Made by a program: the position numbers and the translations under genes
Part shown: positions 1 through 11,416 of the stretch, piece by piece
Layout of the letters: each line of letters begins with the position of its first letter
Numbering within the stretch: the first letter of the stretch is position 1
The notes under the pieces: generated by a model
The model's database searches: none
The model's input: the letters and a program-made list of their open reading frames with translations, nothing else
Told to the model about the DNA's origin: nothing
Source of the DNA: Heligmosomoides polygyrus polygyrus
Lineage: Eukaryota > Nematoda > Chromadorea > Rhabditida > Heligmosomidae
NCBI GenBank assembly: GCA_947396885.1
Contig: OX377202.1
Location: 63,080,034 to 63,144,033, forward strand
Length of the DNA: 64,000 bases
Direction of reading: 5' to 3'

Positions 1-43
1 TCAGTGGATCTTTTTCTCTGGAGACCATGTTGGTTTGCTGAGA

Positions 44-790
44 TTATGCTGTGGTGATCCAAGTGTGCAACAATTCTTTTTTAAGAATTTTTTCGAAAAG
101 ACGGGCGAACATAGATGTGACACTATCCGGTCGATAATTTTGCGCTGTCGTATATGGAGGCTTTTTCGGTATTGGAGTAACTATAGCGCTCTTCCATCTA
201 TGTGGAACTTTAGCTGTCATAAAGCTTAAATTGTAAATAAGTTCAAGAGGCTTGACAATACTTGCACTTACTTGTTTTACAAAGAAAAAAGGTACTTCAT
301 CGGGCGTTTGAGAGTAAGACGTAGGCCATCTTGAAAATTCATCGTATAATTCGTCTGCATGAAGCCAAACAGAATCTTCCATGATGGGGAACGCATTGAT
401 TGGGGATGATACATTGTCGAGATCATTATCAGTGAAAGCTTCTAGGAAAGTGCCCGCTAATAGTTGAGCTTTATCTAGGTCGTTTCTGACAGTGCTTCCA
501 TCTTCTGTGACTAAAACTCCAATACTTTTCCTCTCTTGAAGCCTTGATCTCATGAATTTGTAGAAGGCTAATTTGTCTTTTGCTTCAACAATTTTCTTTT
601 CTTGACAGCGATTATATTTTGCAAGTTTCTTAGAAAATTTGAGATTTATACGCTTATATTCACTCCAGCTATCAAAGGAATTGTTATTTACTGCTTTATT
701 CCAGGCTGCTTGTCGGAGATTGAATAAATCTAGGAGATATTTGGGTAAAAATTTACCACAGGCTGGGACTTTCTGGTTTGGAACAAACAA
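44..790 (-). pseudogene. CR1/jockey-like LINE reverse transcriptase fragment
   Basis: This 248-codon open frame covers the endonuclease-RT linker and the first RT motifs of a non-LTR retrotransposon. The basic linker is followed near residues 200-225 by a block ending in IPKKPPYTTAQNYRP, the usual start of the LINE RT palm and fingers. The endonuclease, the catalytic YXDD box and the C-terminus are absent, so it is a fragment. It stops at base 44, and related sequence may continue beyond the window edge. Its sequence differs from the RTE copies elsewhere in the window, so it is a separate LINE lineage. The family call rests on motif order only. Confidence 0.7.
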
Positions 791-854
791 TTGGATGGAA
801 TGTTGCAGTATAGCAAGAAATCATTCGCATTTTTCATCTAAGGAGTTTACCGTG

Positions 855-1054
855 NNNNNNNNNNNNNNNNNNNNNNNNNNNNNNNNNNNNNNNNNNNNNN
901 NNNNNNNNNNNNNNNNNNNNNNNNNNNNNNNNNNNNNNNNNNNNNNNNNNNNNNNNNNNNNNNNNNNNNNNNNNNNNNNNNNNNNNNNNNNNNNNNNNNN
1001 NNNNNNNNNNNNNNNNNNNNNNNNNNNNNNNNNNNNNNNNNNNNNNNNNNNNNN
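855..1054. other. Assembly gap (200 N)
   Basis: A run of exactly 200 N. It separates the LINE fragment from the RTE copy, so the 5' part of that RTE is hidden or missing. Open frames that run through it are artefacts. Confidence 0.99.
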
Positions 1055-1868
1055 CGTAACGCCGATGGTGAGCGCATTCTTGAGTATGCGGAATCGCATA
1101 GCTTCACCATTGTGAACACCGTTTTCCGAAAACGCGACTCCCACCTTATCTCGTTCTATAGTGGGAACATCAAGACGCAGATAGACTTCGTCCTTGTGAG
1201 AGATCGTGACCGAAATCTCGTCAGAGAAGCGAAGACCGTGCCGTATGAGACGGTCGCCCCACAGCATCGTCCGCTGATCTGTACTTTGAAGATCGCCCCT
1301 CCGAGGCTGCAGCAGGTTAACGGTGCGGTGCTGCAAGAATCAAGTGGTGGCGAATGAGAGAGAATGAATGAATGAGCAGCTGTGATTTCTCGCGTACGGT
1401 TACGGACAGTCACGACTGTCGACAAAACTTGGAAGAAAACGACCGACGCGATACTTCACGCTGCGAGGTCAGAACTTGGTATTACGAAGTCGGGCGACGA
1501 AAGATCGACATGCAGGCATGGCTGTGGACGAACGATGTGAAAGAAAAGGTTCGAGAGAAGAAAGCGCTTTATCACGTGTTTCTCGGCGACAAGACTGTCA
1601 ATAACTGGCAAAAGTACCACGAAGCGAAAAATCATCGCCAATCCGAGGATATAGAGAAGTTCTTTGGCATCAATGATGAGAACAACCATCGTCTGAGAGC
1701 ACGAAAACGCCTTGAAGCGATGGTGCGATTATTTCGAGGAAATTTCGACTGAAGAGTTTCCTAATCCGGCCTCCCTTCTGTGGCTCCTATCCACGGTCCC
1801 GTCCACAAAAATCACTGTGAAGGAAACTGACCCGGCTCTGAGGATGATGAGACCGGTCAAGGCGAATG

Positions 1869-3324
1869 GTCCAGATCAGGGTGCACATTTAACGGTTAAC
1901 GATTTAACGAATTTAACGAATTAACGGCATTTTTCGTTAAATTCTGACTTAACGACTTAACGGAAATTTTTCGAGATTTAACGGATTTTTTTACGGACTT
2001 TATCTCAGTGAGTTTTATCACATTTACCCGTGGTATTCTCTAATGTTGCAGGTCTCATCCTCCTGATTAGGACTGTTCCTAAAAAAGAAACTATTGGAAT
2101 CTGCAAGAATATTTTAATGTTTTCATGAATTTGTTTTGAATTTTTGGAAGTAATGTACTTTGGGGGCGCGTGAGGTGCCGGCTGTCGCGTGCACCAAATA
2201 CCAGGTTTCTGGTCCTTCCTTCATCCAGGCCAACCAAACCTTCGATCCTTCTGGGGTGGGTGGATTGTATTAGACCTGTCTGGGAAGGATATAGCGCTGA
2301 CTTCCTCATCGGCTGGCCACCGCAGGTCATTATTTAGCCAGATACACATTTAATTCGCCTCCACGATATTCCGTAACAGTAGAATGTGCGGCGCATCCCA
2401 AAGGTGATTGAATAACGCCATCCTTCATCCTTATCCTTTAATGCATTTTGGAGCTAGAAATTTCTTCGCCGAGCCCACAAGCGCGTCAACCGAATCCACA
2501 AATATGCTGGAAGACCTCCTCACAAGATATGCCTATCCTCACTTGGCGCTGCTGATCCCAGAACACTTTTTTCCATCAGCTGGAACAGTCGAGATGAAAA
2601 GAATGTTTTCGGCCACTGGACGTATTTTGAACGACTTTAGAAAGGGCACAAAATTAAGAAAGCATCTTTTCCTGAACGTTTACACCTTGACGACGTGTCA
2701 CAGTTTTCGGCAGTGTAGGACCAGTGACACGACTTCGTGTCACGGTCTCGACGTTGCAAAAAATGGTTTGGTCCCCACGCACCAGACACTTGAAAATCGT
2801 GCGTTCGACAACATTCCACTGATATTCTTTTAATTGTATTTTTATTAATTCATTCCGTACTTGCTGGCATCCACATCGAGATTGCATATGCTTGTACAAC
2901 ATTCAGATACGATTTCGCAAGAACTAGAAAGGGGTATGAGGAACTCCAGGTACCTGCCTAATAGCGCATTTAAGATTCTCTATAGGTGATCATCTTGAAT
3001 GACAATCCCATACCCGTTCTTATTCGACACCCTGTAGATAATTTGTTGCTGACGGCTTGCCTATTTTTCTGTGTTTGTCGATGTAAAGTTGTTTATTTTA
3101 CATTGCAGTGTTACACTGTATTCCCTGAAGTTTTGCTGTTAACCTCTTAAAGTTGAAATGTATAAGGTTTTTCTTGATTTTTTCTATTTGAAATAGAGGG
3201 TTGCAGCTAATTGTATTTTCACCGAAATTTAACGATTTACCGGAAGTTTAACGATGATTTTCCGTTAAAAAATTTCGTTAAAAAATTTAACGCACGAAAT
3301 TTTGTGTGCACCCCTGGTCCAGAT
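1869..3324 (+). mobile_element. hAT transposon inserted in RTE copy A, 8-bp TSD
   Basis: The element occupies 1877-3316 (1440 bp). It is flanked by the perfect 8-bp duplication GTCCAGAT at 1869-1876 and 3317-3324. Removing the element and one duplicate restores the RTE reading across the site. The ends are imperfect terminal inverted repeats: CAGGGTGCACA on the left, and CAGGGGTGCACACA when the right end is read in reverse. Both are followed by subterminal TTAACG-rich sequence. An 8-bp duplication and CAGGG ends are typical of hAT. Only the C-terminal part of a transposase is recognisable, so it is probably non-autonomous or decayed. Confidence 0.92.
2408..2833 (+). pseudogene. hAT transposase C-terminal dimerisation region
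   Basis: This frame carries the hAT family dimerisation signature: YPHLALLIPEHFFPSAGTVE, then MKRMFSATGRILNDFR and a HLFLN-like tail, at about residues 41-90. In intact hAT transposases this block ends a protein of roughly 600 residues and mediates multimerisation. Here the zinc finger and the catalytic RNase-H-like core are missing or unrecognisable, and the frame runs on into non-homologous residues. It lies within the terminal inverted repeats and 8-bp duplications of the surrounding element. It is a remnant and unlikely to be active. Confidence 0.8.
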
Positions 3325-3628
3325 GACTTGCCAGCTGATTTATGGAAGTCAAAGTTCTGGTACTCTGCTGAGTGGTTGGCCAAGTTTTTCAACCAGGTTG
3401 TAGCGGAGAAGAAGGTGCCTGATTTTTGGCAGGAAAGTAAGACAATCCCGATTTGGAAGAATAAGGGCAGCCCTGCAGATTGCTCAAATTACCGTCCGAT
3501 TCGGTTGCTTTCGCACAGCATGGAGATCTTCGAAAACCAATCCCTTGACAGACGAATTCGTGAAATCGTCAAGCTATCCAGCAATCAGTGCGGCTTCGTG
3601 GCTGGTTGTGACACTATCGATGCCATAC

Positions 3629-4561
3629 AATACCGCTCAAATTCTTTGCAAAAAAGACGCTTTGCAGTAATCCGTCACAAAGCGTCGCATTGCCATAACT
3701 CTTTTCAAAGTTATTTGTTTGAAATCTAATTAGCACCATTAGAAGCCCCGTCTCATTTTCTATCCAGCGATTTAAACGTCATATACAACGATTGCGCAGT
3801 GACCTAGTTATGAAGCTTTTGCTTCCTCGGCTCCTCTAATTGATTTACGACCCCTCCGAGATCCCAGTGGCATGTCCTGAAGGCTTCTCGTTGACGAGGT
3901 TCATCGAAACTCAGAAATCCTCTATTGTTTTAGCAGATCTGTATTTGTTACGCATCACGTGTCCTTGTAGTACTAAATAGTGCCAAGTTTGAATAACATA
4001 GGCCCGATTTCGGATCAGCGCAAACGCGCGGAAACCTGAGATTCAGTTAAGAATTACCCAACTAGTAGCCTGCTACAGAAGACAGTATTCTGCTATCCCA
4101 TTGTGAGAAAGATGGTCTTTAAAAAACATGTAAAATGGTTTTGAGAAATGGACAGAAATGGCTAGATTTTCTTTTTTCCAACAAGAGATTGGTCCAATCT
4201 CAATATGCGGCGTAGGACTTGTCCTATCTTTGAACTTCGGTTGCTCCTGTACAGGATAAGTACGGAAGCCGTGTTTCTTGTGGTCTACAGTATACCACAA
4301 GCACATTCGAATCTGAGAAGAACGAAAAGATTTTGGTCGTTCAAAGTAGATTTCTATGCGGCCAAAGCTTGACGAAAACAACAGAAAATTTTGTTTCCGC
4401 CGCTTACCTCTTTATGGATGAGTTTATTCGAAAAGTCAACTGGACAGCATTTCTCAGCTCGTTGCGAGCTTTCCACAGATGTAATATTGTCCGTATTCAA
4501 ACTGAAAACCATTTTCACCTCTTCGGCCACCGAAACAAGTTTGGGGCTGCGCTTCGGCCCA
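3629..4561. other. No gene recognised
   Basis: Intergenic sequence after the truncated RTE copy. Short open frames on both strands show no domain or codon-usage signal. The frame running through 3211-3729 is RTE followed by unrelated sequence. Confidence 0.5.
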
Positions 4562-4743
4562 AGTGCGGACACGGCGGCGGGCCGCTCGCTTCCCTTGCGA
4601 CCTCCCGCGGCACTCGTATCCGGGGTGATCACTGATAGACCGCGGCGCTGGAGGTGTGAATACTGTACATAATCGATATACGACATGTGGAGTGCCGTGG
4701 GAGGTCGCAAGGGCAGCGAGTGGCCCGCCGCCGTGTCCGCACT
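4562..4743. repeat. Foldback with 53-bp arms
   Basis: Positions 4562-4614 and 4691-4743 are inverted copies of each other over 53 bases, with about four mismatches, and are separated by a 76-base loop. The arms are GC-rich while the sequence to the right is AT-rich satellite. The layout suggests a foldback MITE. No target duplication was identified. Confidence 0.75.
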
Positions 4744-4762
4744 ATACCTTTGTCCTTGGGAA

Positions 4763-5030
4763 AAAATTTCGAATTTCGAATGATCGAATAATATTCGATT
4801 TTAAAACTTTCGAATTTCGAATGATCGAATAATATTCGATTTTCAAAATTTCGAATTTCGAATGATCGAATAATATTCGATTTTCAAAATTTCGAATTTC
4901 GAATGATCGAATAATATTCGATTTTCAAAATTTCGAATTTCGAACGATCGACTAATATTCGATTTTCAAAATTTCAAATTTCGAATAATCGAATTTCGAA
5001 TAGTCGAATATTCGAATAATCAAATGAACA
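4763..5030. repeat. AT-rich satellite, 41-bp unit (TTCGAA-rich)
   Basis: About five copies of a 41-base unit built from TTCGAATTTCGAATGATCG and AATAATATTCGATTTTC, decaying at the right edge. The unit is itself full of TTCGAA palindromes. A related but degenerate stretch lies at 31485-31610. Confidence 0.85.
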
Positions 5031-5945
5031 CTATTATTTACTGTCGTCACCCAGTGGTTGACATTTAATTATTTTTTATTACCCACTGTGAAGGAAATGG
5101 ATGGCTGCTCCATCCATTTCCTTTACGAGACCAAAGGACAATAACAGCCGTATAATGGCAATGAAGCACGCTTTGCTTCCCTAAGAATTCGTGCACCGAG
5201 AAGAGAGAAACACCTTGGGTAGGCAGAGCTAGATTGCTATAGGTCTTTCTCTATAGGTTGCTATCTTTCCTTATGTTATAGCGAAGCTTCCAGGTGGTAA
5301 AAGAATGATTATCATGGGCGGAGAAATGACACAAAGACGATCTGGTGCAGAAAGGGCGCTCTGGAGTCTCATGAATGGCATTCAGTTTGTGTTCTAGCTC
5401 CGTTGAAGAGAAACGGACCCGCGTTAGAATCTAATCTGACAAGACACTACAACTTGGACAGTGTTAGAGCGAAAATGGGGATGGCTCACTTTCATAGGAA
5501 ACGGAGTATGACTGGCTCTTGTACTCCATAGCCATTGCTCTTCCTCTCTTTTTCAACGTCTTTACTGGCAGAAAGCAGGAGCTTTCTAGGCCCCTGAAAG
5601 TTCTACCTCCCTACCGCAGCCCCTTCGGCTCTAATCGTTCCCTTGTTTTAACTGGGGTAGAAATACAAAACGAAAGTTTTCCCGTAGTAAACTGAAGGTA
5701 AAAATATCTGTGTACAGGCATAGCCCTATTCACTTGCGATTCACGTGAATGGCCACAGCACGCTCGACGGCCGTTTACAAGGAAGCAGGTGCGCAGCGGA
5801 GGGCCGCGCTTGCAGCGCTTACTTCGCGTCAACTCACAAGGGAGGTAAATGAACTTCTCGTGGGAATCTTATAAGTGACCTATTGAGCGCTGTGGGGGAT
5901 TGTCCGAGAGGCACCCTAGTGGTTTAAAACTGAATGCAGCTAAGG
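5031..5945. other. No gene recognised
   Basis: Unique-looking sequence. No domain, RNA gene or transposon end was recognised before the hAT end at 5946. Confidence 0.5.
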
Positions 5946-6050
5946 GACATTTTATTTAACGAATTTACCGAACTTACCTTTTTAACGCGAAAATTTTTCG
6001 TTAAAAAGTGGTCGTTAAAAATTTATCAAAAAATTTAACGCACACCCCTG
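5946..6050 (+). mobile_element. Solo hAT end (family A right end)
   Basis: The TTAACG-rich subterminal sequence and the terminal ACGCACACCCCTG match the right end of the complete hAT at 1877-3316. The outer boundary is base 6050. No matching left end or 8-bp duplication was found nearby. Confidence 0.7.
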
Positions 6051-6700
6051 CTGCCCATCGCCTCCCCACCACTCTCTGCTAATCGAAGGTTTAGGGACTT
6101 GTACTCCCACAACTCCGGAGATCGAAAGCTGGTTTCGCCCAAACGTCGTCTAGAGGGCTAATTGAGGTGCTGATCGCAAATCTAGTAAACGTTTTCGCGT
6201 GATCGCGTGTCGTCGCTAAATAATTTCCTAAGGCGAGGAAAGGACGAAATCAGTGGTCATGACAACCCCATCCTTACTCACAAACACACACTATGAAATA
6301 TCGTAAGCGGCCAAATTGTCGAAATTGGATACCATATTCGTGCACAGCATCCAAAATAACAGTACAGGCGATGTTTGGGCGAAAAAAATCGACCTCCACT
6401 CCACTTTTGGAGTCACAATAGTACAACGCGGCCGGTTATTCTGCACCTTTTCTCGCACATACTCACCGTCGCCTATTGTGGTCGACGGTAACACTGAACG
6501 CGTTTGCCAGCTTCGTGATCAGAACCTCAGTCGACCCTCAGGACAACATTTGTACGAAATTTTATTATCTACTTACGAAGTCATGGGGATTAATACAAGT
6601 ACCTACGTTTCCAAAGCCCCCCCCCCCCCTGTCAGTGCGGGAGAGTGGCCGAGGAAGAATAGGATGCAAGAAGACCGATAGAATAAGTTAATCATATATG
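6051..6700. other. No gene recognised
   Basis: Short overlapping frames (6316-6691) span a C homopolymer near 6620. They show no recognisable domain, and I do not accept them as coding. Confidence 0.45.
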
Positions 6701-6874
6701 TAAATATTAATACTCAAACAGTTTTAAATTCAATGTCTAAACATCGAAGTAGAATTAGAAATAACCTGGGGTATACATGAACTCTAAATCACTCTGTACT
6801 ATAACAAACACAAGTGGAAAACAAGCAACAACTAAAACAAGTAATAACTAAAACAATGGCAACAACAACACTAA

Positions 6875-6958
6875 ACATGTCTTGTTTCGCCTCTGCCTTC
6901 ATACAAAACATGTTTTTAATTAGTCACCCCGAGGCTCGCCAGTGAAGAAGGTGACTAA
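6875..6958 (-). other. Two-hairpin structured motif, copy A
   Basis: Read on the minus strand, the first hairpin has a 9-bp stem (6950-6958 with 6920-6928) and a 21-base loop starting TTCTTCACTGGCGAGCC. Six bases later comes a second hairpin with an 11-bp stem (6903-6913 with 6875-6885, one G-U pair) and a 17-base loop ATGAAGGCAGAGGCGAA. The same two loops recur at 24645-24729 on different stem sequences. Pairing is complete only on this strand, because one pair is C-A on the other strand. That makes minus the likely sense strand. Identity is unknown. Confidence 0.65.
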
Positions 6959-6988
6959 CTAATTTAGTTGTTAGTACTGTATTTGGTG

Positions 6989-7700
6989 TTATATGCAAAT
7001 GCTACGAATACTACGGAGTACAATACTACGGAGTGGGTCAAAAATGACGCATTTTATAAGAGATGTTAAAAGGAAAAGAACAAAAAAACTGCTGCTAGTA
7101 TATACGGTGCATGACTGTTCAATTGATTCTTTACTATTGCCTGCAATAAGCACAGGACCTTGTGGGACAAAAGGAACTATTTTGTGAAACAGCAGATCTG
7201 TAAGGTTCGTAGATATCCTCCAAAGATAAAACATACCAAAGAATTCGCTGTGGTCACTGCCTGATCTGAATTCGTCATTGAAACTTTCTGTAGTTTTCCG
7301 AAACAATTATGGCAGAATAGAAGAACGTTAGGCCGTAAACATCTAAGTGGCGAACGCAAGTTTTGAAAAGGCTCTGTCAGGACAGAAGAAAACGCTCGAA
7401 AATGTTCAACCGTGATACGGCGCATAGTACTTTGGATCTTCTCGAAAGCTGGACGACATTCCATAACCTGAACAAACTGGGCGTAGAAAGAAATTTATTT
7501 TTTAGAAGTCTTGTTGCTACTGTTTGGTTTTGGAATCTGAATGATTTTTCTCGAGTTCAGCAGATTTGTTGATGATAGATGGACGGTTGTTGTTCATTGT
7601 GGAGATGAAGACGTAGTCATATAATGTAGATGGAGTCGAAAAAAAAATCAATAAAGAAACAGATTTATCGATTTACATGGTAAAATACTGCCTAACTGTC
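6989..7700. other. No gene recognised
   Basis: Short frames on both strands have no recognisable domain. Nothing supports coding. Confidence 0.45.
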
Positions 7701-7717
7701 TGAAACTTAGGGAAATT

Positions 7718-7809
7718 CTTTTTATCGAGTTTCCCGTTTTAACGCAAAATTTTTCGTCAAAAAATAGCCGTTAAAAATTTACCGGAAAAAAATTTAACGC
7801 AAACCCCTG
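7718..7809 (+). mobile_element. Second solo hAT end (family A)
   Basis: It has the same subterminal AACGCAAAATTTTTCGT-type sequence and a terminal ACGCAAACCCCTG, in the same orientation as the end at 5946-6050. The boundary is base 7809. No partner end was found. Confidence 0.7.
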
Positions 7810-10320
7810 GTTAACATCGAGCAAAATGGAGTTTGTCGCACGATCGATGCTGTACATTCGTTGTGAAACCCATCCGTCGGCTGTCCTAATCTCGTGACTT
7901 ATAACCCTACAGCATCCGGGCGAAAAATCAATATCACTGATCAATATAGGTCGGCCTATGAAGGCTTTCCTATTATTGTTCGGAGTTGCCCTTTTGACAT
8001 ACTCCAACACGTTTTCGAAAAAAATATTAAGCATAGATGAAACACGAATTATTCAGCCAGATAGAGCTTCCGTATTAGACGTAATGTGAAAATGCAAGAG
8101 GAATATTGATTCAGTAAGAAACGAACGGAAAGCGGTGGCACAAAAACCGCCAGAACTTTCCTGCCAACCTAGTAATAAGAATCTGCTGTGGTGGCCGATG
8201 CTCGCAAGACCTCCGTATGAAGCAAGGTCCACGCTTTATCACTGAACCTACATCCTTTCAAGTCGTTGCGTGGTTTTGTCCTGTTCACTTTCTGCTATAC
8301 TTTAGCTGCCCTTCGGGAGGGGGCATTGCTCGAACAATAATTTCAGTTCGTCGTCAATGAAACCTTCATCATATGTAGCAGCGCACATGGTTGTTTTGTA
8401 CATTGGACAGCCGATCTCAGCACTCCTCGACTGCTATCATGGATTCGTCGGCCGCGTGCAGGTGGGGGACACTGCGGCATTTACTGAGTCATTTACCAAC
8501 GCTTTGCGCTTTCGCCCCAGTCATGTGAGGTGCAGGTGATGAAGATGGTAGCCGTAACGCAAGGCACCTTTTCGTCAGAGTATGAATCTTGCTTTCACGT
8601 TACATTGCGTGCTCTGGCACCATCTGACGTGTTCGGGTGAGAAATCGTCAAAAAGCTTCAATTAGTGTTGAACCGCACCAGAGTTCAGAAAGAATTCCTT
8701 TGCGACGTCAAATTTAGGGACGATGAAAGGAAGGGAGGTGTGATTTGCTTCGAAATTTCTATAAAGACATAGCCCTGCCGAGAAAGCTGCCCTATGTAGC
8801 ATTTTTAGGCCACTGTCGAAGACGAATTCGTGGCGGTCAACGAAACTCGCGTATGTGCTGCACATCTCTGCATCAAGGTTATCGTGCACTCTGGATTTGA
8901 GAGTGGTGAGTGTGCTGCCGAGCGGCATTTTCTCTTCTATGCATGTACCTATGCGTGCATGAGGGAAAAGGATAAAGGACGGTGTGTTAGTTGGTTCTTG
9001 CTTGGAAAACACCACGCATTCTGGTTCATTTTTTTTTCAATTTAAGGTTTTCAATAGACATTCATTGTCAATTTTAATGTACATTTTGGCATATAAAATG
9101 ATCTGCTGATGGAAAATTCAGTGTTTTGTCATTTCCAGGATAGTGCGGTACCAATTTAACGATCCGAGGGGGTAAATGTTTGTGGGACCTGAGCGCGGGC
9201 CGAGCAAGAACATGATCCAGAGTGCCCGCGAATGGGATGCCTCCTCTGACGTAGAGTTGAACTTGAACAATGTGTTCGAATAATTGCTCGAACACCTTCT
9301 ATCGATTCTGTGGTCGATTAATCTAGAATCGGAAATCACTCTTGTTCGAATAGTGTTCTAAATCGATAATCGGGGCCAAGTATGATTCGAACATATATAA
9401 ATGGTGAATGGTTGCAAACCTCCCGTGATATCCGTTTGTAGCATAAAGGTGTCCCAAAACTTTTGCTGTTCGTGAAAAGGAGAATCTGAAACGAGCTTAC
9501 GAGTAGGCTAAGGCGCACTTTCTGCTAATAGCTACATGTTCAAGATTCTTTGGCGAAGCAAACACAGGATAAAAGGATAAAGGACGGCAGCGTTACGCAA
9601 ACCCTTTTTGGGATGCGTCACGCATTCTACTTCTACGAGAGGTCGCGGAGGCGATTTGAATGCGTATATGGCCTACAATTAATTGCAGTAGCCAGCCGAT
9701 AGAGAATTGAGCGTGTCTCCTCCAGGCAAGTGGGGTATCAATTCTCCGACCCCGAAGGAATGAAAAGCTTGGTTAGCTTGAGCGGGATACCCGAAGCAGG
9801 AACTGGATTCGGGCGCACTCGACAGCCGACGCCTCTTTCGACTGCACTGCACGCGCCCGATGAGACAAGAGTGTCGGGAAACAAAAAGCGAGATGTCGTG
9901 TTTTTACGTTCCGCGCGCTGTACAAGTTTACACTGCTTCTTCATGAACTCATTTCCTTAATAATTCTGGGGTTTGGGGTGTACATAACATAGCTTGCTTG
10001 TCCATAATCCTCTCAGCTAAATTTGAGGGTGCGGAAGTCATCAAAATGTCGGCAAAGTTGGAGTTTGAGATAGCTGTGGTTTAGGGAAATGCAGTTCATG
10101 GACTTCTGTAATATTTTGGACCAATAGTTTCCGCCGTTTTGGTGCTGTAACTGCTTTCTTGAAGTTCTCCCCCCCCCCCCCCCACGACTGGAAAGGCATC
10201 GGCGGCGTAGGAAGTAGTACGAAGATGAGGTTATGTGGTCTTCAAAACTCACATATTGTAGAGGATATCTGTTGCTTGACAGTAACACTAATACGGTCTT
10301 GCAGTGCAGGCGCAGGCGCG
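7810..10320. other. No gene; two copies of a dispersed repeat
   Basis: No coding frame is convincing. Two minus-strand copies of a roughly 70-base dispersed repeat lie at about 8955-9030 and 9565-9640. A TTCGAA/ATCGAT-rich stretch at 9250-9400 resembles the AT-rich satellite. A run of Cs lies near 10170. Confidence 0.5.
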
Positions 10321-10330
10321 GGAAAGCGCC

Positions 10331-10690
10331 TATAAAAGGTGGCCGGACCACACACCGGCCCAGTCTTCTCTTTTCGTCTGCTCCAGCCGTCGCCGCCAGC
10401 CGTTGCCGCCCCCGTGCTCCAGCCGCCGCCGTCCTCGTGCTCCAGTCGTCGCCTGCCTCCAGCCGCCGGCCAGACAACCCTCCGTCGTCGCTCAGCCCCC
10501 GGCCCTACCACCGCTGTCACCGCTCCAGCCTCCAGCACCGTCAACTGCCGGCTCCACCAGCTACCGCGGCTGCCGTGTCCTCAGCCACCACCTTCCTTTG
10601 GACAGAATAAAGGGTGAAACCGGAAATCTCCTGACACACGCACCTTCAAGGGGCCACATCGGGGCCGAATTTTCCCTTTAGGTCCATATA
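10331..10690 (+). promoter_or_regulatory. Possible LTR/leader with TATA box and poly(A) signal
   Basis: TATAAAAG at 10331-10338 and AATAAA at 10606-10611 bracket about 270 bases of CCG/CAG-rich sequence just upstream of a Gypsy-like gag. The spacing suits the R-U5 part of an LTR. No second LTR and no tRNA-complementary primer site were identified. The proline-rich frames here are probably by-products of base composition. Confidence 0.3.
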
Positions 10691-11416
10691 GGAAAAAACC
10701 GGGTTTCTAGGTAGGAGGCAGTGGGTGGAATCATTCATTTCACCTACTGGAGCACTGGGAAGAGGAGTTCCAGACAGTGTAAACAGCTCTAGTGCCGCTC
10801 ATCGCGGTTGAGCTGTAACACTACCGTGGGGAGTACCATGACTCTGAGTGGCAATCCACCAGAGAGATATCAGTGGAGCGAATTGAGTTTCTGCAAAGCA
10901 GAACTCCGCCGAAATTTTGAAAAAGGGTATAATTCGCTAGGGGCAACAAAAGCACCGTTTCCTGCAAGCTTAAAGTCCACGAAGCTAGGGAATACTACTC
11001 CACAAAAGAAAAAGGAGCGAGCCGAAGAGCCAAAAAACAGGGGCAGATAAATTGCGATAGAATAGTCGCCTTCGGTTAGCCTACCCTTCACCTGGAGTTC
11101 CAGCACCAAGAGGGTATACGAATAGCCCAAATTGCTGTTTCGAATTCGTTCCTAGGATAGCAGTGTCTCGCTAGTACACTAAATGAAGGAAAGCGAGAAT
11201 TTATACTTCCAGAAAATGGAATGTAAGCAGGCTATCGAAGAGGAGGTGGAGAGAATGCTCCAACTAGAGAAAGGCGAAGGAGCTCGTGTACAGGATCGTA
11301 AGTCGCAGTTGACCACACTAATGGCGCAGGTACAGAAGCTCACGCAGCAGGCAGCTCATGTGAGAACCTCCTGACAGCGATAACAAAAGGACTCTTCTTC
11401 TTCTTCTCCCGAGCGT

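Larger units (their letters stand above)
1055..3628 (+). pseudogene. RTE retrotransposon copy A, split by a hAT insertion
   Basis: This decayed RTE-type LINE resumes after the gap inside the apurinic endonuclease domain: a DGERILEYAES-like block at 1063-1105, the IDFVLV segment near 1183, and APQHRPLICTL near 1256-1290. The linker follows (1372-1752). The segment just before the RT (TEEFPNP to KANGPD, 1750-1876) is cut by a hAT transposon and resumes at 3325 with DLPADLWKSK. RT motifs NYRPIRLLSHSM (about 3488) and NQCGFVAG (about 3583) follow. Homology stops abruptly near 3628, before the catalytic YADD box. Frameshifts disable it. It matches copy B (17219-20078) closely, including bases flanking the site where copy B received a mariner. 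Confidence 0.85.

Noticed and set aside
639..1336. Open frames crossing the N gap (also at 25314-25836)
   Set aside because: They exist only because N is translated as X.
10233..10681. Proline/serine-rich protein gene
   Set aside because: Frames in several phases are all open because of CCG/CAG repeats; there is no start or splice evidence, and a leader/LTR with TATA and AATAAA fits better.
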